Shown here piece after piece: positions 23,362 to 32,401 of a DNA stretch of 64,000 nucleotides. Origin of the DNA: JBGSPL01 sp964511435 (lineage in GTDB: Bacteria; Patescibacteriota; CPR2; UBA1875; CAIMLA01); the NCBI GenBank assembly GCA_964511435.1, contig CAZEFH010000002.1:1-64000 (forward strand), in the 5' to 3' direction. A program made the position numbers and the translations under genes. How positions within the stretch are numbered: position 1 is the first letter of the stretch; every line of letters begins with the position of its first letter. The notes beneath the pieces are model-generated. The model saw only the letters and a program-made list of their open reading frames with translations. It made no database searches and was not told the DNA's origin.

Positions 23362-25209
23362 TTAGTTATCAAAAAGGTGGTAATACTGCACAATACTATA
23401 TTTATCTAAAGCCCGCTTAACGACTTCCTCGGTTCGGTCAATTGCTTTGCCATTTTTGATGCAACCAAAGCTGTTACACGCATCGTAGTATTTCATTTGT
23501 CCTTCAAGAAAGGTGAAATAATTAGTTGACTCAATACCAGCCTTCTTTAGTAGGATTGGTGCTAGAAACGTGTCGTTGATAGTTCCTAGGTTAGTTTCTG
23601 TGTTTGAATTGTTGCTCCAAATAAGAAACGGTACTGAGTGTAGCCTAGTCAAGTCTTTGTCTGATAAATTTATACCACTAATGTATCCCGTTTCTTTATA
23701 TACCGAGTAGTCGTTACCCAATATTGGCAAATGGTCTCCCCAGAAAACTATATAAGTAGGGGTATTAATCTTTGAGAAATAATCCACTAATTTCTTTAAT
23801 GCTAAATCGGCGTCTTTTACCCCCTCAGTGTATGTTTCAAGTGCCGCAATCTGCTTGAGGCTAAGAGATGATGAAGTAGCTGATATCTCGACAGCATCAT
23901 ATCTATTTGGGGTGTAGGAAGGGTGATTCTGCATTGTAACAAGAAAAGAATAAAAAGGCTTTTCTTGTTCCCTATTGTTATACATATCAACTATGTAATC
24001 AGTGGCTGCTCTGTCGGAGACATACCACCCCTTCATATCTTTACCAGAGAATGAGCTAACTGATGCAAATTTATCAAATCCAAGCAGGGGATATATTTTT
24101 TCTCTGTTCCAGTACCATCCTTCGTAGGGATGAATTGCATAAGTATCATATCCCTGGCTTTTTAATAAGTTTGGTAATGAATTTATTGGCTTTTTAATAT
24201 ACTGCAGGTATGGCGAAGATGAAAAGGGTAAAAATTGCATAGAATTCCCAGTTAATACCTCAAATTCAGTATTCGCAGTATTCCCACCGAACTGCTCCGT
24301 AAGTAAGTTTCCATGAATGCTTGTTTTCTGTAGTTGATGGAAATTTGCTAAAGGATCCTTCGAGAAAACAACATTAGGTAGTCTAGTGGGGTCCCAGAAT
24401 GATTCGTCCATGACCATGATAATATTTGGCTTCTGAGAAGTTGTCTCGTATTTATTTGATTGATCTTTAAGATAGTCTTTTGCCAGCTCTTTACTGTAGT
24501 TTTCAGGTTTTTGAGGTATGGAATATCTTACTTGTAACAAGAAAGCATTTAGTAGCCCATTTGTAAGGTAATTATTTTTCTCATTAAAAACCATATCGTG
24601 AACACCTAGCCTAACTTGGTTCTTTTGGTTAAACAGGTAGCCAGGAACAATTAAACAAGATACAAATATTAGAATAACTAGCAAAGAAAAACGGAAATCA
24701 CGATCAATTTTTAGTGGCTTGCTTTTGTATAATATAGTTGCGATAAACACGGTGTATAGAAGAAAAATAATTAGTGATATGGATTCGTTAAATGATAGCT
24801 GCCCGATAATTTTCAGCGCCTCTCTACTAATAGTTAAGTCCCATGGCAAAAATGGTTCTCCCCTAAAACTGAGCTTAAAGTAATTCACAAGACTTAGCGA
24901 CAGCATCAATATATTTTGTAATAATAGTGCAAACTGCAGGCGTTTTAGAATTAAGAGGAAAATACTCCCGATAAGTAATACTAAAAGAACATTTATAGTA
25001 AACAACCACGACTTACCGACAACCCATTCAAATGTTAAGAAAAGGGACTTCTCCAGGGCTTCTCGTTGCACATAGGCTGCGAGAGCCGTAATAATTATCG
25101 AATTGAACACAAGCACTGTAGTCGGATGATTGGAAATAATTCTAGTTACTCCTTCCGACATTGAGATGGCAGTTTTATAAATCTTTTTAATACTATTCAT
25201 GTTGTACAA
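23362..25209 (-). CDS. LTA-synthase-like sulfatase-family membrane protein
   Basis: 615 residues. About five membrane helices in the first 215 residues, then an extracytoplasmic alkaline-phosphatase/sulfatase-type domain. Motifs fit the LtaS/phosphoglycerol transferase group: NIIMVMDESFWDPT near residue 258 as first metal-binding region, the nucleophile Thr in GGNTANTEFEVLTGNS, and FWGDHLPILG near the end. Members move glycerol-phosphate or similar groups on to lipids or glycans outside the cell. Divergent from galU; convergent with jag. No clear ribosome site before the ATG at 25209. Exact donor and acceptor cannot be told. Confidence 0.87.
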   Translation of the reverse strand: MYNMNSIKKIYKTAISMSEGVTRIISNHPTTVLVFNSIIITALAAYVQREALEKSLFLTFEWVVGKSWLFTINVLLVLLIGSIFLLILKRLQFALLLQNILMLSLSLVNYFKLSFRGEPFLPWDLTISREALKIIGQLSFNESISLIIFLLYTVFIATILYKSKPLKIDRDFRFSLLVILIFVSCLIVPGYLFNQKNQVRLGVHDMVFNEKNNYLTNGLLNAFLLQVRYSIPQKPENYSKELAKDYLKDQSNKYETTSQKPNIIMVMDESFWDPTRLPNVVFSKDPLANFHQLQKTSIHGNLLTEQFGGNTANTEFEVLTGNSMQFLPFSSSPYLQYIKKPINSLPNLLKSQGYDTYAIHPYEGWYWNREKIYPLLGFDKFASVSSFSGKDMKGWYVSDRAATDYIVDMYNNREQEKPFYSFLVTMQNHPSYTPNRYDAVEISATSSSLSLKQIAALETYTEGVKDADLALKKLVDYFSKINTPTYIVFWGDHLPILGNDYSVYKETGYISGINLSDKDLTRLHSVPFLIWSNNSNTETNLGTINDTFLAPILLKKAGIESTNYFTFLEGQMKYYDACNSFGCIKNGKAIDRTEEVVKRALDKYSIVQYYHLFDN

Positions 25210-25257
25210 TAATAAAGCATATATGATACTATCGTCTAGTAAAGTAATGGAGATAAT

Positions 25258-26130
25258 ATGTCAATAAAAGTCCGTAAAGCCGTTATCCCAGCTGCTGGTT
25301 TTGGAACCCGGTTTTTGCCAGCCACTAAGTCAATGCCGAAGGAAATGTTACCAATTATCGATCGTCCAGCGATTCACTATGCTGTAGAAGAGGCTGTCAG
25401 AGCAGGGATTACCGACATTATTTTTATCACAGGGCGTGGTAAGAATGCAATCGAAGACTATTTTGATCACTCATATGAGCTAGAACATACTCTAGAGCTT
25501 CGTGGTAAGACCGAGGTCTTAAAGGAAGTACAGCAGGTCTCAGATATGGCGAACATTGTATATATCAGACAGAAGGAGCCCCTTGGACTTGGGCACGCAG
25601 TTTTACGTGCAAAGGACCTTGTAGGTGACGAGCCCTTCGCCGTGATTCTGCCTGATGATTTTCTATATGGAGAAAAGCCCACTATTGGCGAAATGGTGCG
25701 CGTCTTTGAAGAGACTGGCAAATCAGTAATACTGACTGAAGAAGTCCCGGAAGAAAGAGTTAGTTCTTATGGGGTGGTTGAGCCCGAATCTGGTACTGAT
25801 GGTGAATATTTTAACTTAAAAGGAATTGTCGAAAAGCCAGATATTAAAGAGGCTCCATCCAACCACGCAGTAGTCGGACGCTATGTGCTGAAACCAGAAA
25901 TATTTAATTACCTAGAAAATACAAAGCCAGGTAAGGGAAACGAAATCCAGCTTACAGACGCCATTATTGAACTAATTAAAGACGATGGCATGGTGAGTTA
26001 TAAAATGCAAAATGAGCACTATGACACTGGTGATAAACTGGGCTTTTTAAAGGCCACTGTCTGTATGGCTCTTAAGCACGAAAAGCTGAACGGGGAATTC
26101 AAAAAGTTCCTACACTCTATCGGGAAATAG
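25258..26130 (+). CDS. galU: UTP-glucose-1-phosphate uridylyltransferase
   Basis: 290 residues, normal length. Makes UDP-glucose from UTP and glucose-1-phosphate. N-terminal nucleotide-binding motif AAGFGTRFLPATKSMPKEMLP region, LGHAVLRAK, ILPDDFLYG, and GIVEKPD near 200. GGAG 7 nt upstream of the ATG. With galE downstream it supplies hexose donors for the glycan block. Confidence 0.96.
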   Translation: MSIKVRKAVIPAAGFGTRFLPATKSMPKEMLPIIDRPAIHYAVEEAVRAGITDIIFITGRGKNAIEDYFDHSYELEHTLELRGKTEVLKEVQQVSDMANIVYIRQKEPLGLGHAVLRAKDLVGDEPFAVILPDDFLYGEKPTIGEMVRVFEETGKSVILTEEVPEERVSSYGVVEPESGTDGEYFNLKGIVEKPDIKEAPSNHAVVGRYVLKPEIFNYLENTKPGKGNEIQLTDAIIELIKDDGMVSYKMQNEHYDTGDKLGFLKATVCMALKHEKLNGEFKKFLHSIGK

Positions 26131-26188
26131 CTTAACGAGGAAAATTCTTTTGTACTATTCTCTTAAGATATTTTGTGCTTAATTGTGG

Positions 26189-26194
26189 TATAAT
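26189..26194 (+). promoter_or_regulatory. -10 box upstream of the 26221 gene
   Basis: TATAAT in GTGGTATAATTAAG; start of transcription near 26201, 10 nt before the ribosome site AGGAGGG at 26211-26217. No good -35. Confidence 0.6.
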
Positions 26195-26220
26195 TAAGTG
26201 CAGAAAACGTAGGAGGGAAT

Positions 26221-26742
26221 ATAACTAAAAAGATCCACACCCCTAAGAAGAAGCTAGTAGTAATTACTGCAGTAATGGTCTTAATGGTGACAGTTGTTTT
26301 CGTTGTATGGTATATTTTGTCAGCTAATAAGTTTTCAAAGGAATTAATAACAGCATCTGATGGCATCAAAACGTCAGAAAGCGATAGTTATACCGAGAAA
26401 AAACCGACAACAAATATTAATGTCGACACCTCAAAGAATACCACCGAAGTACCGGTTTCAACTGAAGTTAAGCTGATTATTGACCAATTGAGTGAAGACA
26501 ATGGTTCAGTTCTGTATAGGGCGACTGTTACGAACCCAGGCGAGAGCGGAACCTGTAGCGCTGAATTTACAAATCCAAACTCTAAGCCCGTGACTAAGGT
26601 TACAGATGCCACGGGTGGTATCTGTGGTCCGGTTTCATTATCAGTAAATGAGTTTGATAGTCTTGGAAGTTGGACTCTAACTCTCAGGTATTATACTGGG
26701 GATACTCAGGCGGTAGCGACTAAAACATTACAGATTAATTAA
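26221..26742 (+). CDS. Membrane-anchored protein of unknown function, apparent ATA start
   Basis: Not recognised. AGGAGGG at 26211-26217 is followed at the usual distance by ATA (26221), in frame with the rest; the first ATG is 54 nt further on at 26275, too far from that site, and would cut into the membrane helix. From ATA the protein has 173 residues: a basic N-terminus (TKKIHTPKKK), a membrane helix at about 12-34, a Ser/Thr/Lys-rich linker, then an Ig-like extracytoplasmic domain with two cysteines (GTCSAEF, GGICGPV). The stop is directly followed by the start of the next gene, so the pair is probably co-expressed. Confidence 0.75.
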   Translation: MTKKIHTPKKKLVVITAVMVLMVTVVFVVWYILSANKFSKELITASDGIKTSESDSYTEKKPTTNINVDTSKNTTEVPVSTEVKLIIDQLSEDNGSVLYRATVTNPGESGTCSAEFTNPNSKPVTKVTDATGGICGPVSLSVNEFDSLGSWTLTLRYYTGDTQAVATKTLQIN

Positions 26743-28956
26743 ATGAAATCAAACATGGAACTTAGTAAATATAAGTTATTTATTATTGGAATAACCACAG
26801 CCCTTACAATTATCGGTGCAAATTTTTTCGTGTCTCCAAATAAGACAGTTGCCATCAGTGGGAGTGATTGGTTAGCGGGGAATATTATTGCTGACACATT
26901 ATTTTATAATGGCAGTTCGATGACTACAGCTCAGGTTCAGGCGTTTTTGATGACGAAAGTGTCCAACTGTGATACAAATGGTACTCAACCGGCAGCAGAA
27001 TATGGGCGTTCAGATATTACTCACGCCCAGTATGCAGCACTTAATGGATGGTCGGCACCTCCGTATTATTGTCTAACAACTTATCGACAAGTTCCCCGCG
27101 CTGACACCGTAATCAATAGTTATAATGCTAGTAGCGTTTCTTTGGATAGCCAGGGTGCACTGACAGCGGCTCAAATTATTCAAAAGGCAGCCTCAACTTA
27201 TGGGATTAGTTCGGAAGCGCTGATTGCTACATTGCAAAAAGAATCACCCGGACCTCTTGTAACAGACACTTGGCCTCTCTCTTCACAGTATCGAAACGCC
27301 ATGGGTTATGGTTGCCCAGATGGAGCACCATGTGATCCTACCTTTGAAGGCTTTTATAATCAGGTTATGAATGCAGCAAAACAGTTTAAAAAGTATAAAG
27401 ATAGCCCAGAATTATTTAGGTATAAGTCTGGCCAAAACAACACAATTCTTTACAATCCAGATACCAGCTGTGGTAGTTCGAGCGTATATGTCCAGAATAA
27501 TGCTACAGCTGGGCTGTATAACTATACTCCATACCAGCCAAATGCCGCTGCTCTTGCAAATCTTTACGGCACAGGGGATTACTGCAGTGCTTATGGAAAC
27601 AGAAATTTTTGGCGAATATATAACGACTGGTTTGATCAAGTTCAAATTATCGCTAACTCTCTTTCTTTCCCATATCTTTTCACTTCTGACGCAACCCCGG
27701 CAGTTGGTCAAGATGTAACAGCTGACTTTGATATCTATAACAATACCGATACAGATATCATTCTGGATTCTGTTGGTTATATAGGAAGAGCTTCAAATGG
27801 TAATAATCGTGATTTTGGTTGGCGTGGTCCTGTGACCGTTCCAGCCAAGGATAAATACGTCTTCTCGTCAACCTTAAGGGTAAAGGACGTTGGAACGGTT
27901 TCTATTACACCTGCATTCAACTATCGGGGATCATTCTATCTATATAATGACAAAAAGACAGTACTCACAACTCACTTCCCAAACATTACAGTAACAACCC
28001 CAATTTCAATGACACCTACAAGTGCGATTGCTGGTCAACAAGTGACCTTGGCGGCCACTGTTACTAACAATGAGGATCATACCATCAACTATGATAACCT
28101 TGGTTTTGGTGTGCGTCTTGGTACAAAAAACTATGATACTGGTTGGGCTGGATCTGGCTCAATTGCTGCTAGCGCCACGAAAAATCTTTCAGGGAAAGTT
28201 ATGCCAGCGCAGTCAGGGACTCTCAGTGTTTGGGTAGGGAATTATTTTTCTGGGGAATGGGGCACTTTTGCTGGTTCTAATAAGTCATTTAATATAAATC
28301 CATTTCGACAAAGTTACCTCTCTTTCCCATATCTTTTCACTTCTGACGCAACCCCGGCAGTTGGTCAAGATGTAACAGCTGACTTTGATATCTATAACAA
28401 TACCGATACAGATATCATTCTGGATTCTGTTGGTTATATAGGAAGAGCTTCAAATGGTAATAATCGTGATTTTGGTTGGCGTGGTCCTGTGACCGTTCCA
28501 GCCAAGGATAAATACGTCTTCTCGTCAACCTTAAGGGTAAAGGACGTTGGAACGGTTTCTATTACACCTGCATTCAACTATCGGGGATCATTCTATCTAT
28601 ATAATGACAAAAAGACAGTACTCACAACTCACTTCCCAAACATTACAGTAACAACCCCAATTTCAATGACACCTACAAGTGCGATTGCTGGTCAACAAGT
28701 GACCTTGGCGGCCACTGTTACTAACAATGAGGATCATACCATCAACTATGATAACCTTGGTTTTGGTGTGCGTCTTGGTACAAAAAACTATGATACTGGT
28801 TGGGCTGGATCTGGCTCAATTGCTGCTAGCGCCACGAAAAATCTTTCAGGGAAAGTTATGCCAGCGCAGTCAGGGACTCTCAGTGTTTGGGTAGGGATGC
28901 TCCAAACATCATACTGGTTAAGCCTTTCTAATAAAGTATTGTTTACTGTACAATAA
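26743..28956 (+). CDS. Secreted protein with lysozyme-like domain and duplicated beta domains
   Basis: 737 residues. Signal-like helix at about 13-33. Residues about 40-300 form a Cys-containing domain with helix GISSEALIATLQKESPG, which resembles the catalytic-Glu region of lysozyme-fold transglycosylases; this is an inference by eye. The rest is two long beta-rich units (about 308-500 and 527-719) that are identical in protein and, by reading, in DNA over 577 bp, separated by a 27-residue linker. Each unit itself has two Ig-like halves (SDATPAVGQDVTADFDIYNN and MTPTSAIAGQQVTLAATVTN). Probably a wall-acting or adhesive surface protein. Confidence 0.8.
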   Translation: MKSNMELSKYKLFIIGITTALTIIGANFFVSPNKTVAISGSDWLAGNIIADTLFYNGSSMTTAQVQAFLMTKVSNCDTNGTQPAAEYGRSDITHAQYAALNGWSAPPYYCLTTYRQVPRADTVINSYNASSVSLDSQGALTAAQIIQKAASTYGISSEALIATLQKESPGPLVTDTWPLSSQYRNAMGYGCPDGAPCDPTFEGFYNQVMNAAKQFKKYKDSPELFRYKSGQNNTILYNPDTSCGSSSVYVQNNATAGLYNYTPYQPNAAALANLYGTGDYCSAYGNRNFWRIYNDWFDQVQIIANSLSFPYLFTSDATPAVGQDVTADFDIYNNTDTDIILDSVGYIGRASNGNNRDFGWRGPVTVPAKDKYVFSSTLRVKDVGTVSITPAFNYRGSFYLYNDKKTVLTTHFPNITVTTPISMTPTSAIAGQQVTLAATVTNNEDHTINYDNLGFGVRLGTKNYDTGWAGSGSIAASATKNLSGKVMPAQSGTLSVWVGNYFSGEWGTFAGSNKSFNINPFRQSYLSFPYLFTSDATPAVGQDVTADFDIYNNTDTDIILDSVGYIGRASNGNNRDFGWRGPVTVPAKDKYVFSSTLRVKDVGTVSITPAFNYRGSFYLYNDKKTVLTTHFPNITVTTPISMTPTSAIAGQQVTLAATVTNNEDHTINYDNLGFGVRLGTKNYDTGWAGSGSIAASATKNLSGKVMPAQSGTLSVWVGMLQTSYWLSLSNKVLFTVQ
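27664..28240 (+). repeat. 577-bp direct repeat, copy 1
   Basis: Inside the preceding CDS. Identical by reading to 28321-28897, offset 657 bp (219 codons, in frame). The 80 bp between the copies are unique. Confidence 0.92.
28321..28897 (+). repeat. 577-bp direct repeat, copy 2
   Basis: Second copy; after it the reading frame ends with a different 19-residue tail, while copy 1 continues into the linker. Confidence 0.92.
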
Positions 28957-28976
28957 ACGTATTAAGGCAGAGCCGA

Positions 28977-30473
28977 ATGCTAAAATTCAAAATTAACCCC
29001 AATCCTATCATAAAGACGATAAGTCGAGGACTTCCATATTTGGGAGTATTGATTTTGTCTCCAGCGGTCATGTTGATTTGTTACGTTGGTCTTTTTCAGA
29101 GACCAATTGCCGATGATTTTTGCACGCTTTCTGTTGTAGCCGCAAACGGTTACTGGGGGACTTTATTTAAATATTTTGGCATTAGATATGGCAGTTCAAT
29201 ATTTTCATATTTTATTGCTCTTTTTGGAGCTCAGTCATTTCAATTTCTTGTCATGATTTTGTTTGTAATCTTGGTATTGTTTTGCTATCTATTGTTGCGC
29301 CTGCTTACAAAAATTGCCCAAAGCGGGAATATGATAAAGTCAATTTTATTAGCCGAAACACTGTTTGCTGGCCTTTTTCTATTGACACCAAAGCCAAGCG
29401 AGTCATTATATTGGTTTGGGGCTTCAATTGTCTATACTTGGCCCCTTTTATTCATTTTTATTGCAATACTTTTTGGTGGGTTTGTTCTGAGCAATAATAA
29501 TAAGAAGTTACAATTTTCAGGAGTTATAATACTATTTATTTTAACCTATTTTACCTTTGGATTCAGTGAATCATTAGCATTTGCTTTTTTACCAATTACG
29601 GTAGGACTAGTGATTCTGTCTGTTGTGAAACGACACAATAAAGCGTTGTTAGCCGCAAGTATATTATTTGCAAACATTTTTTCTATTGTGACTATGTATC
29701 TACTTCCGGCCAGGGTGCAAAGGGCCCAGATGTATAAAGATGCAGGGATTATTTTTAAACCAACCATACAAGACGTAGTTGTCGGATCACTTCAAGGCGC
29801 ACTTTCGTTTTTCAAGACGATTGTTATTACGCCGCAATACCTGGTAATAACGGTATTTATTTTCGTGATTAGTTTTTTTGTTTTTTATGGTCAAAATAGT
29901 TTTAAAATCCAAATTAATTTTAAAGGTTATATAAATAAGTTAATAATATTCCTATTCTTTTTAGTGCTGCCATTTAGTGTCTGGTTTTGCCTAATACCTG
30001 GGTATTATGTCTTTCCTGATGGACCACCAAGCAGGTCTTTTGTTACGATGGTTTTCTTATTTATTGCCTACGTCTTTATGTTTGCATTTGTCTTTGCCGC
30101 CTATATTAAGCAGCTAAACTTTGATGTGTCAGCTATTAATCTACGAACAAAAATCCTTGTAGTAATGTTAGTTTGCGCATTGGTTACTGCTGGAAGTTTA
30201 TTTATTTACAAAAATCACAGATATAGCCTCTCTAGAATCTATAGCAAGGTGACATATATAATTGACTATAATAAAAAGTTTGCCTATAACTATGATCTAA
30301 GAGAAAGATATATTCTTGAGCAAAAGAAAACAGGGAAAGTGTTGATTGAGTTTCCTTCTATTGTAGACAATGAATCTCCTGAACGAAATATGACCACCGA
30401 ATCAAGCCATTGGATAAACGTTTGTGCTGCAAACTACTATGGCGTAAAAAAGTTGAAACTAGTCTCTCAATAG
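28977..30473 (+). CDS. Multi-pass membrane protein, DUF6056/GT-C-like
   Basis: 498 residues with about 10-12 membrane helices. The first loop has FQRPIADDFCTLS; an acidic pair in the first outside loop is a mark of GT-C glycosyltransferases and of the DUF6056 family. Few polar residues until a C-terminal soluble tail (about 430-498). Likely transfers a sugar from a polyprenyl-phosphate donor, in line with the surrounding glycan genes, but no activity is proven. Ends 15 nt into the end of the convergent glycosyltransferase gene. Confidence 0.7.
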   Translation: MLKFKINPNPIIKTISRGLPYLGVLILSPAVMLICYVGLFQRPIADDFCTLSVVAANGYWGTLFKYFGIRYGSSIFSYFIALFGAQSFQFLVMILFVILVLFCYLLLRLLTKIAQSGNMIKSILLAETLFAGLFLLTPKPSESLYWFGASIVYTWPLLFIFIAILFGGFVLSNNNKKLQFSGVIILFILTYFTFGFSESLAFAFLPITVGLVILSVVKRHNKALLAASILFANIFSIVTMYLLPARVQRAQMYKDAGIIFKPTIQDVVVGSLQGALSFFKTIVITPQYLVITVFIFVISFFVFYGQNSFKIQINFKGYINKLIIFLFFLVLPFSVWFCLIPGYYVFPDGPPSRSFVTMVFLFIAYVFMFAFVFAAYIKQLNFDVSAINLRTKILVVMLVCALVTAGSLFIYKNHRYSLSRIYSKVTYIIDYNKKFAYNYDLRERYILEQKKTGKVLIEFPSIVDNESPERNMTTESSHWINVCAANYYGVKKLKLVSQ

Positions 30474-31577
30474 GGCAATTAAAAGGGTTTTGTGGATACC
30501 GTCGTATTTCTGGCCCAACAATCTTGAATTACTTGAGTAATGGTCGTAGTTATCAAAAATCTTTTCGATTGCACTTACATACTCACTTACCTTCATGCTA
30601 GAAACGATGCCTGCTTTATTACTAACAATCTCTCCCGTGGTAGAGTGGGAGTCTGTGGTTAGGATCGGAAGTCCAAAAAACATATATTCTCTACATTTAG
30701 TGCTATCTCCAAATTGATTGAAGCCCCAGGCACCAGTATAAAGGGCTAAGCCAACCCCAGCCCTGGACGCATGTTTTAAAGTCTCTTCGAGAGTCATATG
30801 TCCTAGCAACTTAATATACTTTGATGCAGAATTTTTCTTAATAAAATTATTGAGGGCCTTTTCTTCTGGGCCATTTCCAATTATTTCATATTCTATGTCA
30901 GGGTATTTTTTAGAAAGTTCCTTAACGGCTAAAATAGAATTTTTAAAATCTAATTGATTGTCGATAATGCCGTAGGTTATTAGTCTGTGTCGATAATGCT
31001 TGTTTGATTGAAGATAAGAGTACTTAGTTGGTGGAACATTTGGTACAAATATATTTTTAGTATCCTCTAAACCCATTTCTCTGCGGATTTGACAAATTTT
31101 TGTTGAAACTGACCATACTTCATCAGAATTTTTGACACAATACTTATCAATAGAATGGTAAATTGAATTTAACCATATATTATCGAACCTTTTGGGTGAA
31201 TAGTCTGGAGTAAAGAACACTATTTTTTCTACTTTGTTGATTTTTTTTAACAACACCCCGGCGAGGGTATTAAGAGGGTCTACCCCAATAAATATATCGG
31301 TTTTTTTGACAAATGTGAAAAAGGTAAAAGTGGACATGATTTCTGTCAGATACCGTAATGGCGCGACCTTTGAAATGATTGCTAGCTTGTGGAAAGTAGG
31401 CCTTGAATTCGCATTCTGAAGTTCGATTCTTGATGGTAGTTTGCCGTCCATAGAATGTCTAACAAAATAATATTCACTGCCGATATCGTTTAGATTATCG
31501 CGCAACACGTTCCCAATACCATCATATTCTTTGCCGTTTATTAATGCGGTGTGTGTAGCAATAGCAAGTTTTTTCAT
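30459..31577 (-). CDS. Glycosyltransferase, GT4-like
   Basis: 372 residues. GT-B fold with C-terminal glycosyltransferase group 1 features: YEIIGNGPEEKALNNFI near residue 235, then KYIKLLGHMTLEETLKHASRAGVGLALY with the E-x7-E-like end replaced by a weaker KCREYMFFGLPILTTD. Cytoplasmic. Start overlaps the stop of the next upstream GT2 gene (last base shared), so the minus-strand genes from 34591 down to 30459 form one operon. Confidence 0.85.
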   Translation of the reverse strand: MKKLAIATHTALINGKEYDGIGNVLRDNLNDIGSEYYFVRHSMDGKLPSRIELQNANSRPTFHKLAIISKVAPLRYLTEIMSTFTFFTFVKKTDIFIGVDPLNTLAGVLLKKINKVEKIVFFTPDYSPKRFDNIWLNSIYHSIDKYCVKNSDEVWSVSTKICQIRREMGLEDTKNIFVPNVPPTKYSYLQSNKHYRHRLITYGIIDNQLDFKNSILAVKELSKKYPDIEYEIIGNGPEEKALNNFIKKNSASKYIKLLGHMTLEETLKHASRAGVGLALYTGAWGFNQFGDSTKCREYMFFGLPILTTDSHSTTGEIVSNKAGIVSSMKVSEYVSAIEKIFDNYDHYSSNSRLLGQKYDGIHKTLLIALLRD

Positions 31578-32401
31578 CAGGAATTCCGTATTAAGTTGAA
31601 TAGCGAAACCTTGAGATTGGCCGGTATTAGATAAATTGAAATGAATTGAGCGATATTGTAAATATAGTCGAAAACCGTTGGGTGGTAGGCAGGACTTTTA
31701 CTATATTTTAGACGCAGCCGGATAGATACAAGCTCCATTTCTTTTAGCTTACTTCGTGTAAGGGAGTTGCTGTTTTGTCGGTAGCGAATAGCTAATTGTT
31801 GTATATTTGCAAATTGATATTTTTCGCCAGCCCTAAAAAGCATTTCTAGATCTTCAGAGACCCTTAACTCTGGGTTAAATTTACCAACAGTTTCAAAAAC
31901 AGTCTTTCGATACATAGAGGCTGGGTTTGCAACTGGATTATATTGAAAGATCTTGTTTCGCAGGGATTTATCGTCTTTTGCATATTTTCTTACTGAAGAA
32001 CTGATTCCTTCTCCGAAAATTTCAATAAAGCCCCCAACAACTCCAACCTCAGGAGTTGTTTCCATGTAATTTACTTGGGATTCGATTCGGTCTGATAGAG
32101 AAATATCATCAGCGTCCTGCCAGGCAATGTATTTGCCGTTTGCTTTTGATATGGCAAAGTTGCGTACCCAGCCAACGCCCATATTTTCTTTGTTATAAAA
32201 GGCTAAGATATTATTATGGCTTTTGGAGTAGCGTCTGATAATGTCGGCTGTCTTGTCTCTCGAGCGGTCATCAATGATGATAATCTCAATATTTTTATAA
32301 GTTTGTTTTAAGATGCTATCAATAGCATCTTTTAAGTATTCCTGAGCATTATAGGCAGGGATAATTACGCTGACCAAGGGTTGACTGTTGTTATTTTTCA
32401 C
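31577..32401 (-). CDS. Glycosyltransferase family 2
   Basis: 274 residues. GT-A fold: VSVIIPAYNAQEYLKDAIDSI at the N-terminus, IIIDDRSRDKT nucleotide-binding Asp, DxD-like AWQDADDIS near residue 95, ED acceptor region (VSEDLEML). No membrane helix. The gene overlaps its upstream neighbour by 11 nt. Substrate unknown. Confidence 0.92.
   Translation of the reverse strand: MKNNNSQPLVSVIIPAYNAQEYLKDAIDSILKQTYKNIEIIIIDDRSRDKTADIIRRYSKSHNNILAFYNKENMGVGWVRNFAISKANGKYIAWQDADDISLSDRIESQVNYMETTPEVGVVGGFIEIFGEGISSSVRKYAKDDKSLRNKIFQYNPVANPASMYRKTVFETVGKFNPELRVSEDLEMLFRAGEKYQFANIQQLAIRYRQNSNSLTRSKLKEMELVSIRLRLKYSKSPAYHPTVFDYIYNIAQFISIYLIPANLKVSLFNLIRNS

Noticed and set aside
27664..28897. 577-bp repeat as insertion sequence
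   Set aside because: It is coding sequence for surface domains, in frame, without transposase or terminal inverted repeats.
32310..32335. AAGATGCTA-TCAA-TAGCATCTT inverted repeat as a fourth regulator site
   Set aside because: It lies inside a GT2 coding region, has a different length and arm sequence, and codes a normal conserved segment there.
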